In this document: piece by piece, positions 8,265 through 17,085 of the stretch | How positions within the stretch are numbered: the stretch's first letter is position 1 | Layout: every line of letters begins with the position of its first letter | The notes under the pieces: generated by a model | Database searches by the model: none | What the model was told of the DNA's origin: nothing | What the model saw: only the letters and a program-made list of their open reading frames with translations | Program-made: the position numbers and the translations under genes | Source of the DNA: Streptomyces sp. NBC_01233 | GTDB taxonomy: Bacteria; Actinomycetota; Actinomycetes; Streptomycetales; Streptomycetaceae | NCBI RefSeq assembly: GCF_035989305.1 | Contig: NZ_CP108514.1 | Location: forward strand, 7,978,501 to 8,042,500 | Reading direction: 5' to 3' | DNA length: 64,000 nt

Positions 8265-9500
8265 GTGCTCGATCTCTTCAAATACCTAACTGCGGCAGTA
8301 ATGACCATCATTGCTGTATGGCGATTCCCCGCAGTCCGGTACGCCGACGCCCACCGCCGGGCCCTCTGGGGCGGCTATGCCGGATTCGCCATAGCCCTTT
8401 GGCTGTACACGCCGGCAGTGATGCAGGCGGTGGAACGGATCCCCATTGTCGACCTGAGTGCCCTGCTCAGACACTTTGCCAGCACGGCGGCCATCCTTGC
8501 AGCTCTGACGTACGTCGCGACCAGCTACGGGAAGAGCTCCGAAACCGTCGTGCCCCGGCATGTCGCGGTCTCACGCTGGATCGCCCGCGCCTCCTATAAA
8601 ACAGGCGCGATCGGCGTGGCTTTGCTCACGGTCCTATTCTTCACTGTGGTGGACCGCGCCAAGCCGAGCCACAGTTTCCTAATCGATCATGCTGGGCAAT
8701 GGGGTGCAGCGGTCTACATGACCGTTTTCTACTTCTTCCCGCTGATCACGACTGCGGTTTGTGGCTACCAGTGGACAAGGGCGGCACGACAGGCTGAGAG
8801 CACCAGCATGCGCGTGGGACTGGGCTTGATGGGGTTCTCGATGTGGATGGGTTTGGCCCACACCGTGGCCCGTGTCGCAATCCTCTGGGGAGCGGTGATG
8901 TTCCCCCTAAGCGCCTCCACGGTGGAGTTCCTCGTGGACGCGACGGCAGTATGGATGAACGCGCTGTTCCTGATCGTCGCGGCCGGTGCAAGCATTCCCA
9001 CTACCCGGGCGGCCGCTGTCCGCTGGAAGACGTGGCGTACCCTTTACAGAATTTATCCGCTTTGGTTCAGTCTGGTAGAAGCGTTTCCTGGGACCAGCCT
9101 GTACCCGCCTGGATCTCGGCTCGCAGAGCTCATCCACATGCGTGTCCCCAGTGATGTTCGCCTGGATCGCTGGACTCAAGACATTGCTGATGCATGCGAA
9201 AAGCTGCGGTATTACGCTCCGAAGGAATTGCTGTTCGCCGCAGAGGACAGAACCGCCTCTCATGCGGACCCTGAGCCGGCCGCAGAAGCGTATTGGATTA
9301 AGGCGGCGCTCCAGGCCGCCACCACGGGGCGAGCCAGCCGGTATGCCACTTCCCCGTTGAAGCCAAAGCCGTTCGTCGACACTGATAGCGAAGCGGCTTG
9401 GCTAACGCGAGTGAGTGTCGTCTATTCCCACATAGCAACGGCTCAGGCTCGAACGCTTCTAGAGCGGTCGGCGCGGACAGAAGTCGAGCCCAATCGGTAA
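8265..9500 (+). CDS. polytopic membrane protein (MAB_1171c/DUF6545-like)
   Basis: A 411-residue protein with about seven hydrophobic segments in the first 250 residues (for example MTIIAVWRF, GFAIALWLY, GVALLTVLFFTVV, VYMTVFYFFPLITTAV, MGFSMWMGLAHTV, FLIVAAGA) and a soluble C-terminal domain from about 260. This architecture and its place after an ImmA/IrrE gene match the MAB_1171c-type proteins often paired with XRE/ImmA modules in actinobacteria. Possible role: membrane signal input to the peptidase and repressor pair (inference). Starts at GTG 8265. Confidence 0.75.
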   Translation: MLDLFKYLTAAVMTIIAVWRFPAVRYADAHRRALWGGYAGFAIALWLYTPAVMQAVERIPIVDLSALLRHFASTAAILAALTYVATSYGKSSETVVPRHVAVSRWIARASYKTGAIGVALLTVLFFTVVDRAKPSHSFLIDHAGQWGAAVYMTVFYFFPLITTAVCGYQWTRAARQAESTSMRVGLGLMGFSMWMGLAHTVARVAILWGAVMFPLSASTVEFLVDATAVWMNALFLIVAAGASIPTTRAAAVRWKTWRTLYRIYPLWFSLVEAFPGTSLYPPGSRLAELIHMRVPSDVRLDRWTQDIADACEKLRYYAPKELLFAAEDRTASHADPEPAAEAYWIKAALQAATTGRASRYATSPLKPKPFVDTDSEAAWLTRVSVVYSHIATAQARTLLERSARTEVEPNR

Positions 9501-9513
9501 TTGATCTTGGATG

Positions 9514-9547
9514 CAGTGCCGTTAGTGACATTCGGCACTAACGGCTG
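9514..9547. terminator. hairpin after the membrane-protein gene
   Basis: GCCGTTAGTG at 9518-9527 is mirrored by CACTAACGGC at 9536-9545 with an 8-nt loop; outer CAG/CTG bases extend the stem past a one-base bulge. It starts 14 bp after the stop codon. No U-tract follows, as is common for streptomycete terminators. Confidence 0.65.
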
Positions 9548-9714
9548 TATGGGCGTGACTGGTACCGTGGATGACCCTGGCTGTTAGGTCTTGCTCCGCC
9601 TCGTAAGTTCACCCGGGCCTGGGACGTGCAGATGCTGCCGTCGCCATATGCAGCCGGGTCCGTGACGCTATCCGGTCTGGAAGGCGTCCAAAGCCTCAGC
9701 AATGGAGTTCCCGC

Positions 9715-10344
9715 ATGTCCAACCGTACCGGCCTCATCCTCGATTTCGGAGGCGTGCTCACCACCCCCCTGTTGCCTGTGGTGCTCGCCTTCGAGCAGCG
9801 TGAAGGGCTGCCCCAGGGTGCGTGTATCTCCGCGCTGTACCAGGACGAAGAGGGTGTCCGGATCACTAGTGACCTGGAGCGTGGGGCGGTCAGCCAGACC
9901 GAGTGGAACGAGATCGCGGGCAAGAAGCTGGGGGTATCCCCCGACAACCTGATGGGTCGGATCTTCGGCGGCCTGCGCCCTGAGCCGCTGCTGATCGACG
10001 CTGCCGCGGCCGCGAGGCGAGCCGGGATCAAGGTGGGCATCCTGTCCAACTCCGTAGGCCTTGCCCCTTGGGACCTGTACGACGGCTACGAGCTTGAGAC
10101 CCTGTACGACGCCGTGGTGATCTCCGAGCATTACCAGATGCGCAAGCCTGACGCGGAGCTCTTCGAGGCCGCCCTCAAGCTCATGGACCTGCCCGCCGAG
10201 CAGTGCGTCTTCGTCGACGACACCGAAGCGTACGTTCAGGCGGCGGAGGAGGTCGGCCTCGCAGGGGTCCACAACAGGGATCCCAAGCAGACGGTGGCCG
10301 ATCTCTCGAACCTGCTCGGCGTGGACCTCACCGCAGCGCCGTAG
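9715..10344 (+). CDS. HAD-superfamily hydrolase
   Basis: A 209-residue phosphatase-like protein with the HAD nucleophile motif LILDFGGVL (Asp10), motif II LSNS, the motif III Lys in RKPDAELF and motif IV VDDTEAY. The DFGGV form, without the second Asp, is typical of the epoxide-hydrolase-N-domain-like HAD group. The ATG at 9715 has GGAG 8 bp upstream. It is the first gene after the mobile-element module and appears monocistronic. Substrate unknown. Confidence 0.9.
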   Translation: MSNRTGLILDFGGVLTTPLLPVVLAFEQREGLPQGACISALYQDEEGVRITSDLERGAVSQTEWNEIAGKKLGVSPDNLMGRIFGGLRPEPLLIDAAAAARRAGIKVGILSNSVGLAPWDLYDGYELETLYDAVVISEHYQMRKPDAELFEAALKLMDLPAEQCVFVDDTEAYVQAAEEVGLAGVHNRDPKQTVADLSNLLGVDLTAAP

Positions 10345-10740
10345 CGAGTCCCCGACGGGCGTCGCGACACCCGGCAGCGGGGAACAAGCTGGTGTCCGTT
10401 TTCGACGCTGGACTACATCTTTGCGAACAAGCCTGGGTCTGGACCTCGGCGACCCCGAGTTCGTTGTTGACTGTGCCTGCGGCACCCCGCGGATCTTGCC
10501 TGGCCCCGGGCGCCGCGTTGTACGGCGGTCATCGACGAGCAGCATCATCTGATGGGGGGAGTTTCGGCCACCCCGGCCCGAGTGACCCAAGTCCGCTGGG
10601 TGCCCCGAATCGCGCGCGAGGTGATCGCTCGGTGAAGTTCACGAAGTTTGCGTACTTCCGGGTGGCGGATGTCGGCTGAAGACTGGTCAGGCTTTCGGAA
10701 CGGGTTCCCGCTCGCTGGGGCGCGATCTAGGGTTTGTCCC
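10345..10740. other. intergenic region, no gene found
   Basis: The 396 bp between the HAD gene and the large hypothetical gene contain no convincing coding frame. A short direct repeat GAAGTT-CAC-GAAGTT lies around 10634-10648, about 90 bp before the next start, and could be an operator; otherwise I see nothing. Confidence 0.5.
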
Positions 10741-12459
10741 ATGCCCCCTGCACACCCGCTGGCTGACCAGGCCGCCACCCTGCGGTCCAAGACTCTGACG
10801 TTCTTGCGCGCCCCGGTGAGCCGTGAGCTCTGGGCCATGCTCATGAACCGGGGGCACAGCTTCATCATGCCCGCCTCGTGGTCGGCACTGCCCCGGACCC
10901 GGCAGATCGAGTCCATGATCGTGGCGGAGGGCAAGCGGGTCTCCGACGGCACGACGTTCGCGATGACCGGAGACCTCGTGCAGGCAGCCCGCGCGATCGG
11001 CCAGGACCAGTCGATTGCGCTGCCGTTCACCCCGGACGTGCTGCCCGCGTCATCCGGGATGCTCGCCTTTTCTCCGGAAGAGCCGTTGATGCACGTCGGC
11101 CCGGGGGCTCCCGTGGTCGCGGTCACTTGGGGGCCTCCCATGGAGGGGTTCTCCCCAGGCGTGCACCTGACCTGGTGGGCGGCGATGCCCGACCAGGACC
11201 AGGAACCGGACGCGGCGGCGCGGGGCCGGCTGATCCCGATGGTGCCGGACTTCGACCTGCACCTGTCCTTCCTCCCCTTCTTCGACACCCGCTTGTGCCT
11301 CGAGGAGCTTCCATCCGGACTGCTCTACTCGGCTGTCCCACTCCGTACCGTGGTGGCCGCCTGGTACGCGCTCACTGCGGACAGCACGACACTGTCCGAA
11401 CAGCGGCCCCACGCGGCCGTCACGCAGGCGTTGAAAGAGCTGAGGGCGAAGAAGCGGGGCGTGCAGGTCACCACGACCAGCGGAGCCGACGCCGCACACC
11501 GAGCCATCACCGAGCGGGCCGCGCAGAGGATGCGCGATGTGAACGAGCAGTCCGAGATGTTCGCGCCGTCGCCTGAGCTCGCCGCCACCCCCAAGAAGGT
11601 TGAGCACGGCGTCTTTGAGGCCGCGCTGGACCACCAGCTCGACGCCGGCAACCGCCGCATCGCCCACATTTACCGCGAGGCGTCAGACCACTGGCACCGG
11701 CTGGAAATGCAGGCCACCCAGAGGTATCCCGGCATCTTCGAGAATCTCGAAGAGCTGCGCGTCCGTGAGCACGAGCAGTGGAAGCCGTGGTGCTGGGTGC
11801 CTAGTGACCATGTGGCGGCCTGGCTCGTGGAGATGTACGACGCGCCGGTGGACCAGGCGATGTGGGACGGGCATCGCATCGCCGCCCTCGGAGCCTGGCG
11901 GAGCGGCGGCCGCCACAGCGTCCTGACCACCCTGCGCCTTCAGGAAACCGCCAGCGACCGGGTCCCTGTACACCTCCCCGAGGCCATGCCCGCGCCCGGC
12001 CTCGGGGTGGTCATCGACGACAACGGCAGAATCCACCTTTTGCTGGCGTTCCTCGACGATGTCAGCGATCACGGCCCCGCAGACGCCGAGCTGGTCCTCA
12101 TCTCCAACTACGGCAATCCGGCACACATGATCGAGGACGTCAGCAAGCTCACCGTGTTCCTCACGGGCCGTGACCTGCTTGACGCTGTGAAGATCACCCA
12201 GGGGTACTACGACGACGCCGTGGTGAAGAACGGGGGCACGAAACCCCATCCAGCCGAGGAGGCCGAGTATGCCGAACACGCTTACGCGATGGGGCTGTAC
12301 ACCGGACTGCTCTCCGCCATCTGCGCCACCGGTGCCCAGGTGCAGGATGCCGGGGCCCTGACCGGACGCAAGTTGTCGGCGACGTGGCCACCGGAGCCGA
12401 ACGTCCTTTCAGAGACGACTCTCTGGCTGCTGGGCGGTGAATCCGAGACCCGCCGCTGA
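10741..12459 (+). CDS. large uncharacterised protein
   Basis: A 572-residue soluble protein starting MPPAHPLADQAATLRSK. It has no P-loop, nuclease or transmembrane signature that I can see. Notable parts are a helical central region rich in Glu/Arg (HRAITERAAQRMRDVNE and the following 100 residues) and a C-terminal half with many Trp residues and a conserved-looking WEMYDAP-type segment (WLVEMYDAPVDQAMWDG). The start was chosen at the ATG after which coding character is continuous; an upstream frame to 10648 lacks a ribosome site. Its neighbour downstream encodes an endonuclease-VII-like protein, so a defence-type pair is conceivable but unproven. Confidence 0.6.
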   Translation: MPPAHPLADQAATLRSKTLTFLRAPVSRELWAMLMNRGHSFIMPASWSALPRTRQIESMIVAEGKRVSDGTTFAMTGDLVQAARAIGQDQSIALPFTPDVLPASSGMLAFSPEEPLMHVGPGAPVVAVTWGPPMEGFSPGVHLTWWAAMPDQDQEPDAAARGRLIPMVPDFDLHLSFLPFFDTRLCLEELPSGLLYSAVPLRTVVAAWYALTADSTTLSEQRPHAAVTQALKELRAKKRGVQVTTTSGADAAHRAITERAAQRMRDVNEQSEMFAPSPELAATPKKVEHGVFEAALDHQLDAGNRRIAHIYREASDHWHRLEMQATQRYPGIFENLEELRVREHEQWKPWCWVPSDHVAAWLVEMYDAPVDQAMWDGHRIAALGAWRSGGRHSVLTTLRLQETASDRVPVHLPEAMPAPGLGVVIDDNGRIHLLLAFLDDVSDHGPADAELVLISNYGNPAHMIEDVSKLTVFLTGRDLLDAVKITQGYYDDAVVKNGGTKPHPAEEAEYAEHAYAMGLYTGLLSAICATGAQVQDAGALTGRKLSATWPPEPNVLSETTLWLLGGESETRR

Positions 12460-12814
12460 CAGGGAGGCCAGCACTGATCCAGATGCCTGGCCAGCGGCCG
12501 GCCAAGCACCGGGAGAGTCCGACGTGATCTCCTGCACCTACTCGGGCGGGCAGTCACGTGCGGGTGGGGCGATCGCGTCGCCGTACAACGTCTCCGGAAG
12601 AGGCTGTACCGACGGCGGGGCGGCGGGGTACGGGTCCAGCGGCGGCCGATGGGCCGGTGCTTGGGCGATGCCGGCGTTGCGGAGTCTGCAGGGTGAGGGG
12701 CGTCCTCTCGGGGGCGATGCGACACTGTTCGCAGGCTGGTAGCGGCCATAGCCGGGAGCAGGCGGTTGCGTCGGGGCGACACATCAAATCGCAGCGTTGT
12801 CGGTGGGTTCGTTC
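12460..12814. other. intergenic region, no gene found
   Basis: The 355 bp between the large uncharacterised gene and the endonuclease-VII-like gene show no coding frame with a plausible start and no strong repeat. Confidence 0.5.
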
Positions 12815-13822
12815 ATGATGAGAGGCGTGACGACTTCACCCGGTGGCCAGGACGGTGCGGATATCGGCGACGAATTGCAGGGTCATCTTGGCCAGCACAG
12901 TGGGTCCCGCTACCGGCCGGGGTACAGGCCGCTGGCACGCGGGTACTGGTGCGACCTGTGTCCGGATCAGGCTGCGTTTTGGGATCATTGCCATGACCAT
13001 GGCTTGATCCGGGGCCCGTTGTGCCGCAGTTGCAATGGCAGCGAATTCCTCTGGGTGCACACCAATCGCGGTGTACAGCACCTGATGCGCTGCCCCGGCT
13101 GCCAGGAGGCTGGGCACCCCAGGATGCGCAATCGCATTGCCCGCATCGGTCCGACGCTGAGGCTCGTCATGGACCTCTCCCATCCTGGAGAGACCAAGAT
13201 CTATTGCCATGGCGGCTGGGAAGGGGAGGACATCGAGGAGAGCTGGACAGACGTCTTTCGTGATCTGTCCGGCGGGTACCTGAACTCGTATGCGGTGTGT
13301 AGCGACAAGGACTGTGACGCGCGGTGGCGCCTGTCCATCAGCCGGGCGGACTTCGAGCTGCTCGATACTGTTCGCCTGGCGGCCGGACTGCACCTCCCCG
13401 GCCAGCCCATGCCTCGCGAGGGTCCTCGTTGGGTAGCGGAGAACACCCCTGTTTTCTGGATGGATGTCCCGCAGCAGGCCGTGCCGCCGGATGGGGGATC
13501 CGCTTGGCACCAGCCAGTGACCGTCGTCATCCCCGGTTTGTTCGGACTGCGCCTGGAGAGGGTGCTGGGACTCCTGCTGGAGAAGGTCACGCTTGGCAGG
13601 ACCTGGACCAGGAGGGGGCGGTCCTCGGCTCTGGAGCTCACCGCGGCGCCCATCGGCTTGGTAGCCCTCCACGTCTTGCTGCGTCTGCCGTACCAGGAGG
13701 CCGGGGCCCCGGTGTTCACACAGGGGGAGTCCCGCGGCTGGTGGCAGGCAGCCGAGCGGATCCGGGCTGCGTTGCGCTTGTCCCTGGCCGTCGGTAGTTA
13801 TGAAAGGTCAGGTGCAAGGTAG
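12815..13822 (+). CDS. protein with endonuclease VII (HNH-like) zinc-finger nuclease domain
   Basis: A 335-residue protein. Residues about 42-75 read WCDLC, then FDH-type CHDHGLIRGPLCRSCN: a treble-clef HNH arrangement (CxxC ... HCHDH..RG.LC..CN) diagnostic of the recombination endonuclease VII family. Two further Cys pairs follow (CPGC about 90, CSDKDC about 165), so there may be a second zinc module. The C-terminal 130 residues are leucine-rich with no recognised motif. Two tandem ATG codons (12815, 12818) are possible starts. Likely a DNA endonuclease; target unknown. Confidence 0.75.
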   Translation: MMRGVTTSPGGQDGADIGDELQGHLGQHSGSRYRPGYRPLARGYWCDLCPDQAAFWDHCHDHGLIRGPLCRSCNGSEFLWVHTNRGVQHLMRCPGCQEAGHPRMRNRIARIGPTLRLVMDLSHPGETKIYCHGGWEGEDIEESWTDVFRDLSGGYLNSYAVCSDKDCDARWRLSISRADFELLDTVRLAAGLHLPGQPMPREGPRWVAENTPVFWMDVPQQAVPPDGGSAWHQPVTVVIPGLFGLRLERVLGLLLEKVTLGRTWTRRGRSSALELTAAPIGLVALHVLLRLPYQEAGAPVFTQGESRGWWQAAERIRAALRLSLAVGSYERSGAR

Positions 13823-14074
13823 GCGCGATGTCAGTGGTGCTCCCGTGGCTGAGCTGCGCTCGGCCCTGGCCGTGTTGCTAAAGAAAGGTGGTGAGCCGGA
13901 AGCACCCCAGACTTCGCCGTCGAGCAGCGCCATTCCCAGTACGGTCCACGCCTCCCGACTGCGACGGTGCATCCGCGTGGTGTTCATCTCGCTGCGTAGA
14001 CCGTTGGCTCATGTGCCTGTCTGTGATGTCAACATGCACACTGACGGTTTCCCGATCGACCGAAGGACTGAGCC

Positions 14075-14374
14075 GTGCCCGACCGACCTGAGATTGTCTG
14101 CATCTGCGGCTCTACCCGGTTCGTGGACCAGATGCGTACGGCGAACCGTGATCTGACTTTCGCAGGTGTCATTGTCGTCGCGCCAGGCGAAGCAGGCGAG
14201 TTGATCACCAACGAGCAGAAGACCGCGCTGGACGCCCTCCACCTGCGCAAGATCGACCTGGCTGACCGGGTTCTGGTCGTCAACCCAGGCGGGTATATCG
14301 GCGAGTCCACGAGCAGGGAGATCGCATACGCCCACGCCACCGGCAAGCCGATCTCGTTCACCGATCCCGTCTGA
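14075..14374 (+). CDS. nucleoside 2-deoxyribosyltransferase-like / DUF4406-type protein
   Basis: A 99-residue protein with VCICGSTRFVDQM at the N terminus and VVNPGGYIGESTSREIAYAHATGKPI at the C terminus (residues about 66-91), the two segments that form the nucleotide pocket in the small deoxyribosyltransferase-like fold (catalytic Glu in GESTSREI). Start GTG 14075 after ACTGAGCC. It is a free-standing domain and may hydrolyse or transfer a nucleotide base. Common as a phage or accessory gene. Confidence 0.75.
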   Translation: MPDRPEIVCICGSTRFVDQMRTANRDLTFAGVIVVAPGEAGELITNEQKTALDALHLRKIDLADRVLVVNPGGYIGESTSREIAYAHATGKPISFTDPV

Positions 14375-14609
14375 CCAGTAGACGCTTCGTGGTGCGCGCG
14401 GGTAACGAGTCTGCGTCAGCCTCGGAGCGTGTTGCTAGGGGGTCTTCGAAGTCGTCGGGCATGGGCCTGGCCTGGCCGGTCCGGGTTGCGTACCCCGGGG
14501 GTGATCTCCCGAGCCGGGGAGCGATACCGCCCCACCCTCCCGGCGTGTCGAACGGTGGGTGTGTCCGGATCGTCTGCCTGAGCAGGGATGGCTCGCTACC
14601 CTCGCTTTT

Positions 14610-15464
14610 ATGGCTCTGGCTGCGGCTCGCATGGTGGATCTGCGTAAGGAAGCGGTCGATGTCGTGCTGGACCGGGTGGAGCAGGGGCTGGGGGTGCGTC
14701 TGGACCGGGCCGCGGTGATCCGTAAACGCCGGTCGCTGGGCGGCCGGACCGACCGGGGTACGTGGGTACGGATCGAGCGGCGGGGGTTCGAGCGGATCGG
14801 CGTCCAGGGGTGCAACGGGACCGAGGCCGCCGCTGTCCTTGGCAGTGTGGTGATGCCGCAGTGGTACCGGGGGCTGGCCTGGCGGGACGAGAGTGAGCCG
14901 GCTATGTGGCGGGCGGATGAGCTGGAGCTGATCAGCGCCCCGCCGATCGGGAAGGGCGCCCTCGTCCTCAGGGACCCTGAGTTGCCCGAGACGTGGTGGG
15001 CCGCGCTGAACACCTCCCTCGACGCGCTTGCCGCCCACCGCACCCTGCGTGTCGCCACCCCGGATACCGAGCTGATGACGCAAGAACTGGTGACGGCGAA
15101 GATTGGTGAGGTATTCCCCGAGGTCGAGGACACTCTGGTCGGGCAGTGGGCTGCGGCGCACGCGGATCTGACGTGGGCGAACGTGATGGGCCCGGAGTTC
15201 TGCGTCATCGACTGGGAGGACTGGGGCATGGCTCCGCGCGGACTGGACGCAGCAACGTTGTGGGGCAACGCTCTTGCCGTCCCGGAACTCGCGGACCGGG
15301 TCCACCGCGAGCGGCGGGCGGATCTGGAGAGCCGGGACGGCAAGCTGATGGCGCTGTTCTTCCTGTCGAAGATCGTCGGCCCCCATGCCTACGAGGACGA
15401 TCCCCTGCTGGTGCCGGCGAGGAAGGAAGCCGCGCGGTTGGTGGCCGAGGTTCAGGCGGCCTGA
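14610..15464 (+). CDS. APH-like (aminoglycoside phosphotransferase fold) protein
   Basis: A 284-residue protein. The catalytic loop is AHADLTWANVM and the metal-binding motif is VIDWEDWG, corresponding to HGDxxxxN and DxE/D of the APH and choline-kinase fold, although the first motif has AHAD in place of xHGD. The N-terminal lobe is short and no Gly-rich loop is obvious. ATG 14610 begins the conserved-looking part; a longer frame to 14559 lacks support. It is probably a small-molecule kinase or a pseudokinase. This is one of several APH-fold proteins in this window. Confidence 0.7.
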   Translation: MALAAARMVDLRKEAVDVVLDRVEQGLGVRLDRAAVIRKRRSLGGRTDRGTWVRIERRGFERIGVQGCNGTEAAAVLGSVVMPQWYRGLAWRDESEPAMWRADELELISAPPIGKGALVLRDPELPETWWAALNTSLDALAAHRTLRVATPDTELMTQELVTAKIGEVFPEVEDTLVGQWAAAHADLTWANVMGPEFCVIDWEDWGMAPRGLDAATLWGNALAVPELADRVHRERRADLESRDGKLMALFFLSKIVGPHAYEDDPLLVPARKEAARLVAEVQAA

Positions 15465-15631
15465 CGCGTCCGCAGGACGTGGCGGTATTCCCGGACCACC
15501 TGGTCTGCGACTTCGTACGCGAGGGCCTCGGTCAGCTCCCGCAGATGTGCGGCGTCCATCGTGGCAGCGCTGGCCTTGTTCCGGTCTACGCCCCACCCCC
15601 CTTGACCCATCCAGAAGGTTCCCTCCGGCAT
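15452..15631 (-). CDS. short ORF in duplicated remnant segment
   Basis: A 59-residue frame beginning MPEGTFWMGQGGWG, followed by a helical part (MDAAHLRELTEALAYEVADQ). A homologous but frameshifted copy is at 17792-17880. It overlaps the 3' end of the APH-like gene convergently. It may be a small real protein or a decayed one; the intact frame with plausible helix favours a real gene at low confidence. Confidence 0.35.
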   Translation of the reverse strand: MPEGTFWMGQGGWGVDRNKASAATMDAAHLRELTEALAYEVADQVVREYRHVLRTRQAA

Positions 15632-15720
15632 CAGCTGGCGGCCAGGCCCTAGAGGTCATGCTCAGATGGCGGTGGTGCAGTCGATGTGCCGGACCTCGCG
15701 GAAGACACTCGACAGGTTGA
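15549..15720. repeat. diverged direct repeat, copy A
   Basis: This segment matches 17792-17960 in the same orientation with only scattered substitutions and short indels. It covers the start of the short ORF above and, from 15662 to about 15722 on the minus strand, the last 19 or so codons of a SAM methyltransferase (VFREVRHIDCTTAI then stop) whose full copy is at 17901-18677. Confidence 0.75.
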
Positions 15721-15722
15721 CG
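15662..15722 (-). pseudogene. 3' tail of a SAM methyltransferase gene
   Basis: The minus strand encodes SSVFREVRHIDCTTAI and a stop, nearly identical to the C terminus of the methyltransferase at 17901-18677 (VFREVRHIECTTAIRT). Only the tail is present; the body is missing, so this is a duplication or deletion scar. Confidence 0.7.
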
Positions 15723-15912
15723 GCGAGGTTGACGGAGCCCGTGGGCGACGACATGATGACCCATTGCGTGGCCTACGCCGAACCTCCCGCGACCGTCCCC
15801 AGCACGGTCTTCCATCGGAGGCAAAGGGACCAGCGTCTCAGGTCGTTGTCGCAGCCCGATCGCCTCGGGCGAAGTTGCTGGGGAACCGTCGCTCAAGGCG
15901 TGGAAGGCCGCG

Positions 15913-16929
15913 ATGACAGCCCGTAGGAACTTCAAGGACCAAGTGCGTGCCCGCGCCGCTAAGACCGGCGAGTCTTACACGTCTGCCCTCCGGCACTTCC
16001 GTCCGACTCCATCAGGAGACGTCATGTCGGAAGCAAGGAATCCCAAGAGCGTGCGGCTCGCCGTAGCGCAGACCCCCGTACGCGATGACCCCCGAGACGT
16101 TGAAGCGCTGCGCAACAGTGGCCGTCAGGTCCGCGCTCTGATGCGCGAGGCTAGTGCTCAGGGAGCAAGGATCGTGCACTTTCCGGAAGGCGCGATCTGC
16201 TTTCCCAACAAGCTTGTCATGTCCGTCCACGGCCCTGACGCGGTCGGCCCGGCGGACTGGGATCGGTGCCAGTGGCCGGTTCTCCAATCGGAGTTGGCTG
16301 CGATCGCCAAGTTGGCACGCGAGTTGCGGCTGTGGACAGTGATCGCCTCGGTGCACCGCTTGACGGAGCCGAATCGCCCGCACAACAGCCTCTACGTCAT
16401 CTCCGATCGCGGCGAGGTCGTCACGCGTTACGACGAGCGCCTGCTGTCGAAGACGAAGGTCTCGTACATGTACTCGCCGGGCATCTCACCGGTGACCTTC
16501 GAGGTGGACGGTGTGCGCTTCGGCTGCCTGCTCGGCATGGAGATCCACTACCCAGAGTTGTTCGCCGAATACGAGAAGCTGGATGTCGACTGCGTCCTGT
16601 TCTCCACGACCGGCGTCTCACCAGGTGCCGTCGCCGCCCAAGCCCAAGGCCATGCCGCGGTCAACAGCTACTGGGTCAGCTTCTCGGTGCCGACACAGCA
16701 CAGCGCCACCGCGCCGTCCGGAGTCATCGCCCCCAACGGCGACTGGTTCGAGCGGTGCCCCGCGGACGGTTCGCCATCGGTGGCAGTCGTGAACCTTGAC
16801 GACAATTCCGAGGCCGCCGTCGAATCAGTGACCTACGCGCGTCCCTGGCGTCGTGAGTCGCGCGCGGGCGTCTACGCAGGACACCAGGTGACCGACCTGC
16901 GCAGCGAAGACCGCACTACGGCCTTCTAG
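15913..16929 (+). CDS. nitrilase-superfamily (carbon-nitrogen hydrolase) protein lacking the catalytic Cys
   Basis: A 338-residue protein of the C-N hydrolase fold. The Glu of the triad is seen in IVHFPEGAICFP and the Lys in DERLLSKTKV. The third segment reads FGCLLGMEIHYPEL, where active members have a Cys just before the [YM]E or D; here that position is Gly208 (codon GGC, 16534-16536), with a Cys three residues earlier. Amidase activity is therefore doubtful. The 37 residues before ATG 16024 (FKDQVRARAAKTGESYT) form a basic helix-like motif seen in other actinobacterial proteins. ATG 16024 has a perfect AGGAG 5 bp upstream and is the alternative start. Confidence 0.75.
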   Translation: MTARRNFKDQVRARAAKTGESYTSALRHFRPTPSGDVMSEARNPKSVRLAVAQTPVRDDPRDVEALRNSGRQVRALMREASAQGARIVHFPEGAICFPNKLVMSVHGPDAVGPADWDRCQWPVLQSELAAIAKLARELRLWTVIASVHRLTEPNRPHNSLYVISDRGEVVTRYDERLLSKTKVSYMYSPGISPVTFEVDGVRFGCLLGMEIHYPELFAEYEKLDVDCVLFSTTGVSPGAVAAQAQGHAAVNSYWVSFSVPTQHSATAPSGVIAPNGDWFERCPADGSPSVAVVNLDDNSEAAVESVTYARPWRRESRAGVYAGHQVTDLRSEDRTTAF

Positions 16930-16937
16930 CGCAGAGA

Positions 16938-16997
16938 CAGAATCCGAGGTGTTCGCGGCGCGCAGCCATGCTGTACCCGCGAACCCCTCGGATTCTG
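16938..16997. terminator. long hairpin between convergent units
   Basis: A 21-bp arm at 16938-16958 is mirrored at 16977-16997 with one mismatch and an 18-nt loop. It begins 9 bp after the stop of the nitrilase-like gene and ends before the HAD remnant on the opposite strand, so it probably terminates transcription from both sides. Its length is unusual for a simple terminator and it might also be a mobile repeat. Confidence 0.65.
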
Positions 16998-17085
16998 AGT
17001 TGTTGGGGCAGCCGGGCTATTGTCGGCGGCCGGCCCCCGCATCTGCCGGGCGATGAAATCCCCTCTGCACCCTGGTTCGGCTGGG

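Noticed and set aside
13800..14156. Open frame between the endonuclease-VII-like and deoxyribosyltransferase-like genes
   Set aside because: It runs out of frame into the next gene and has no ribosome site or family pattern; treated as intergenic.
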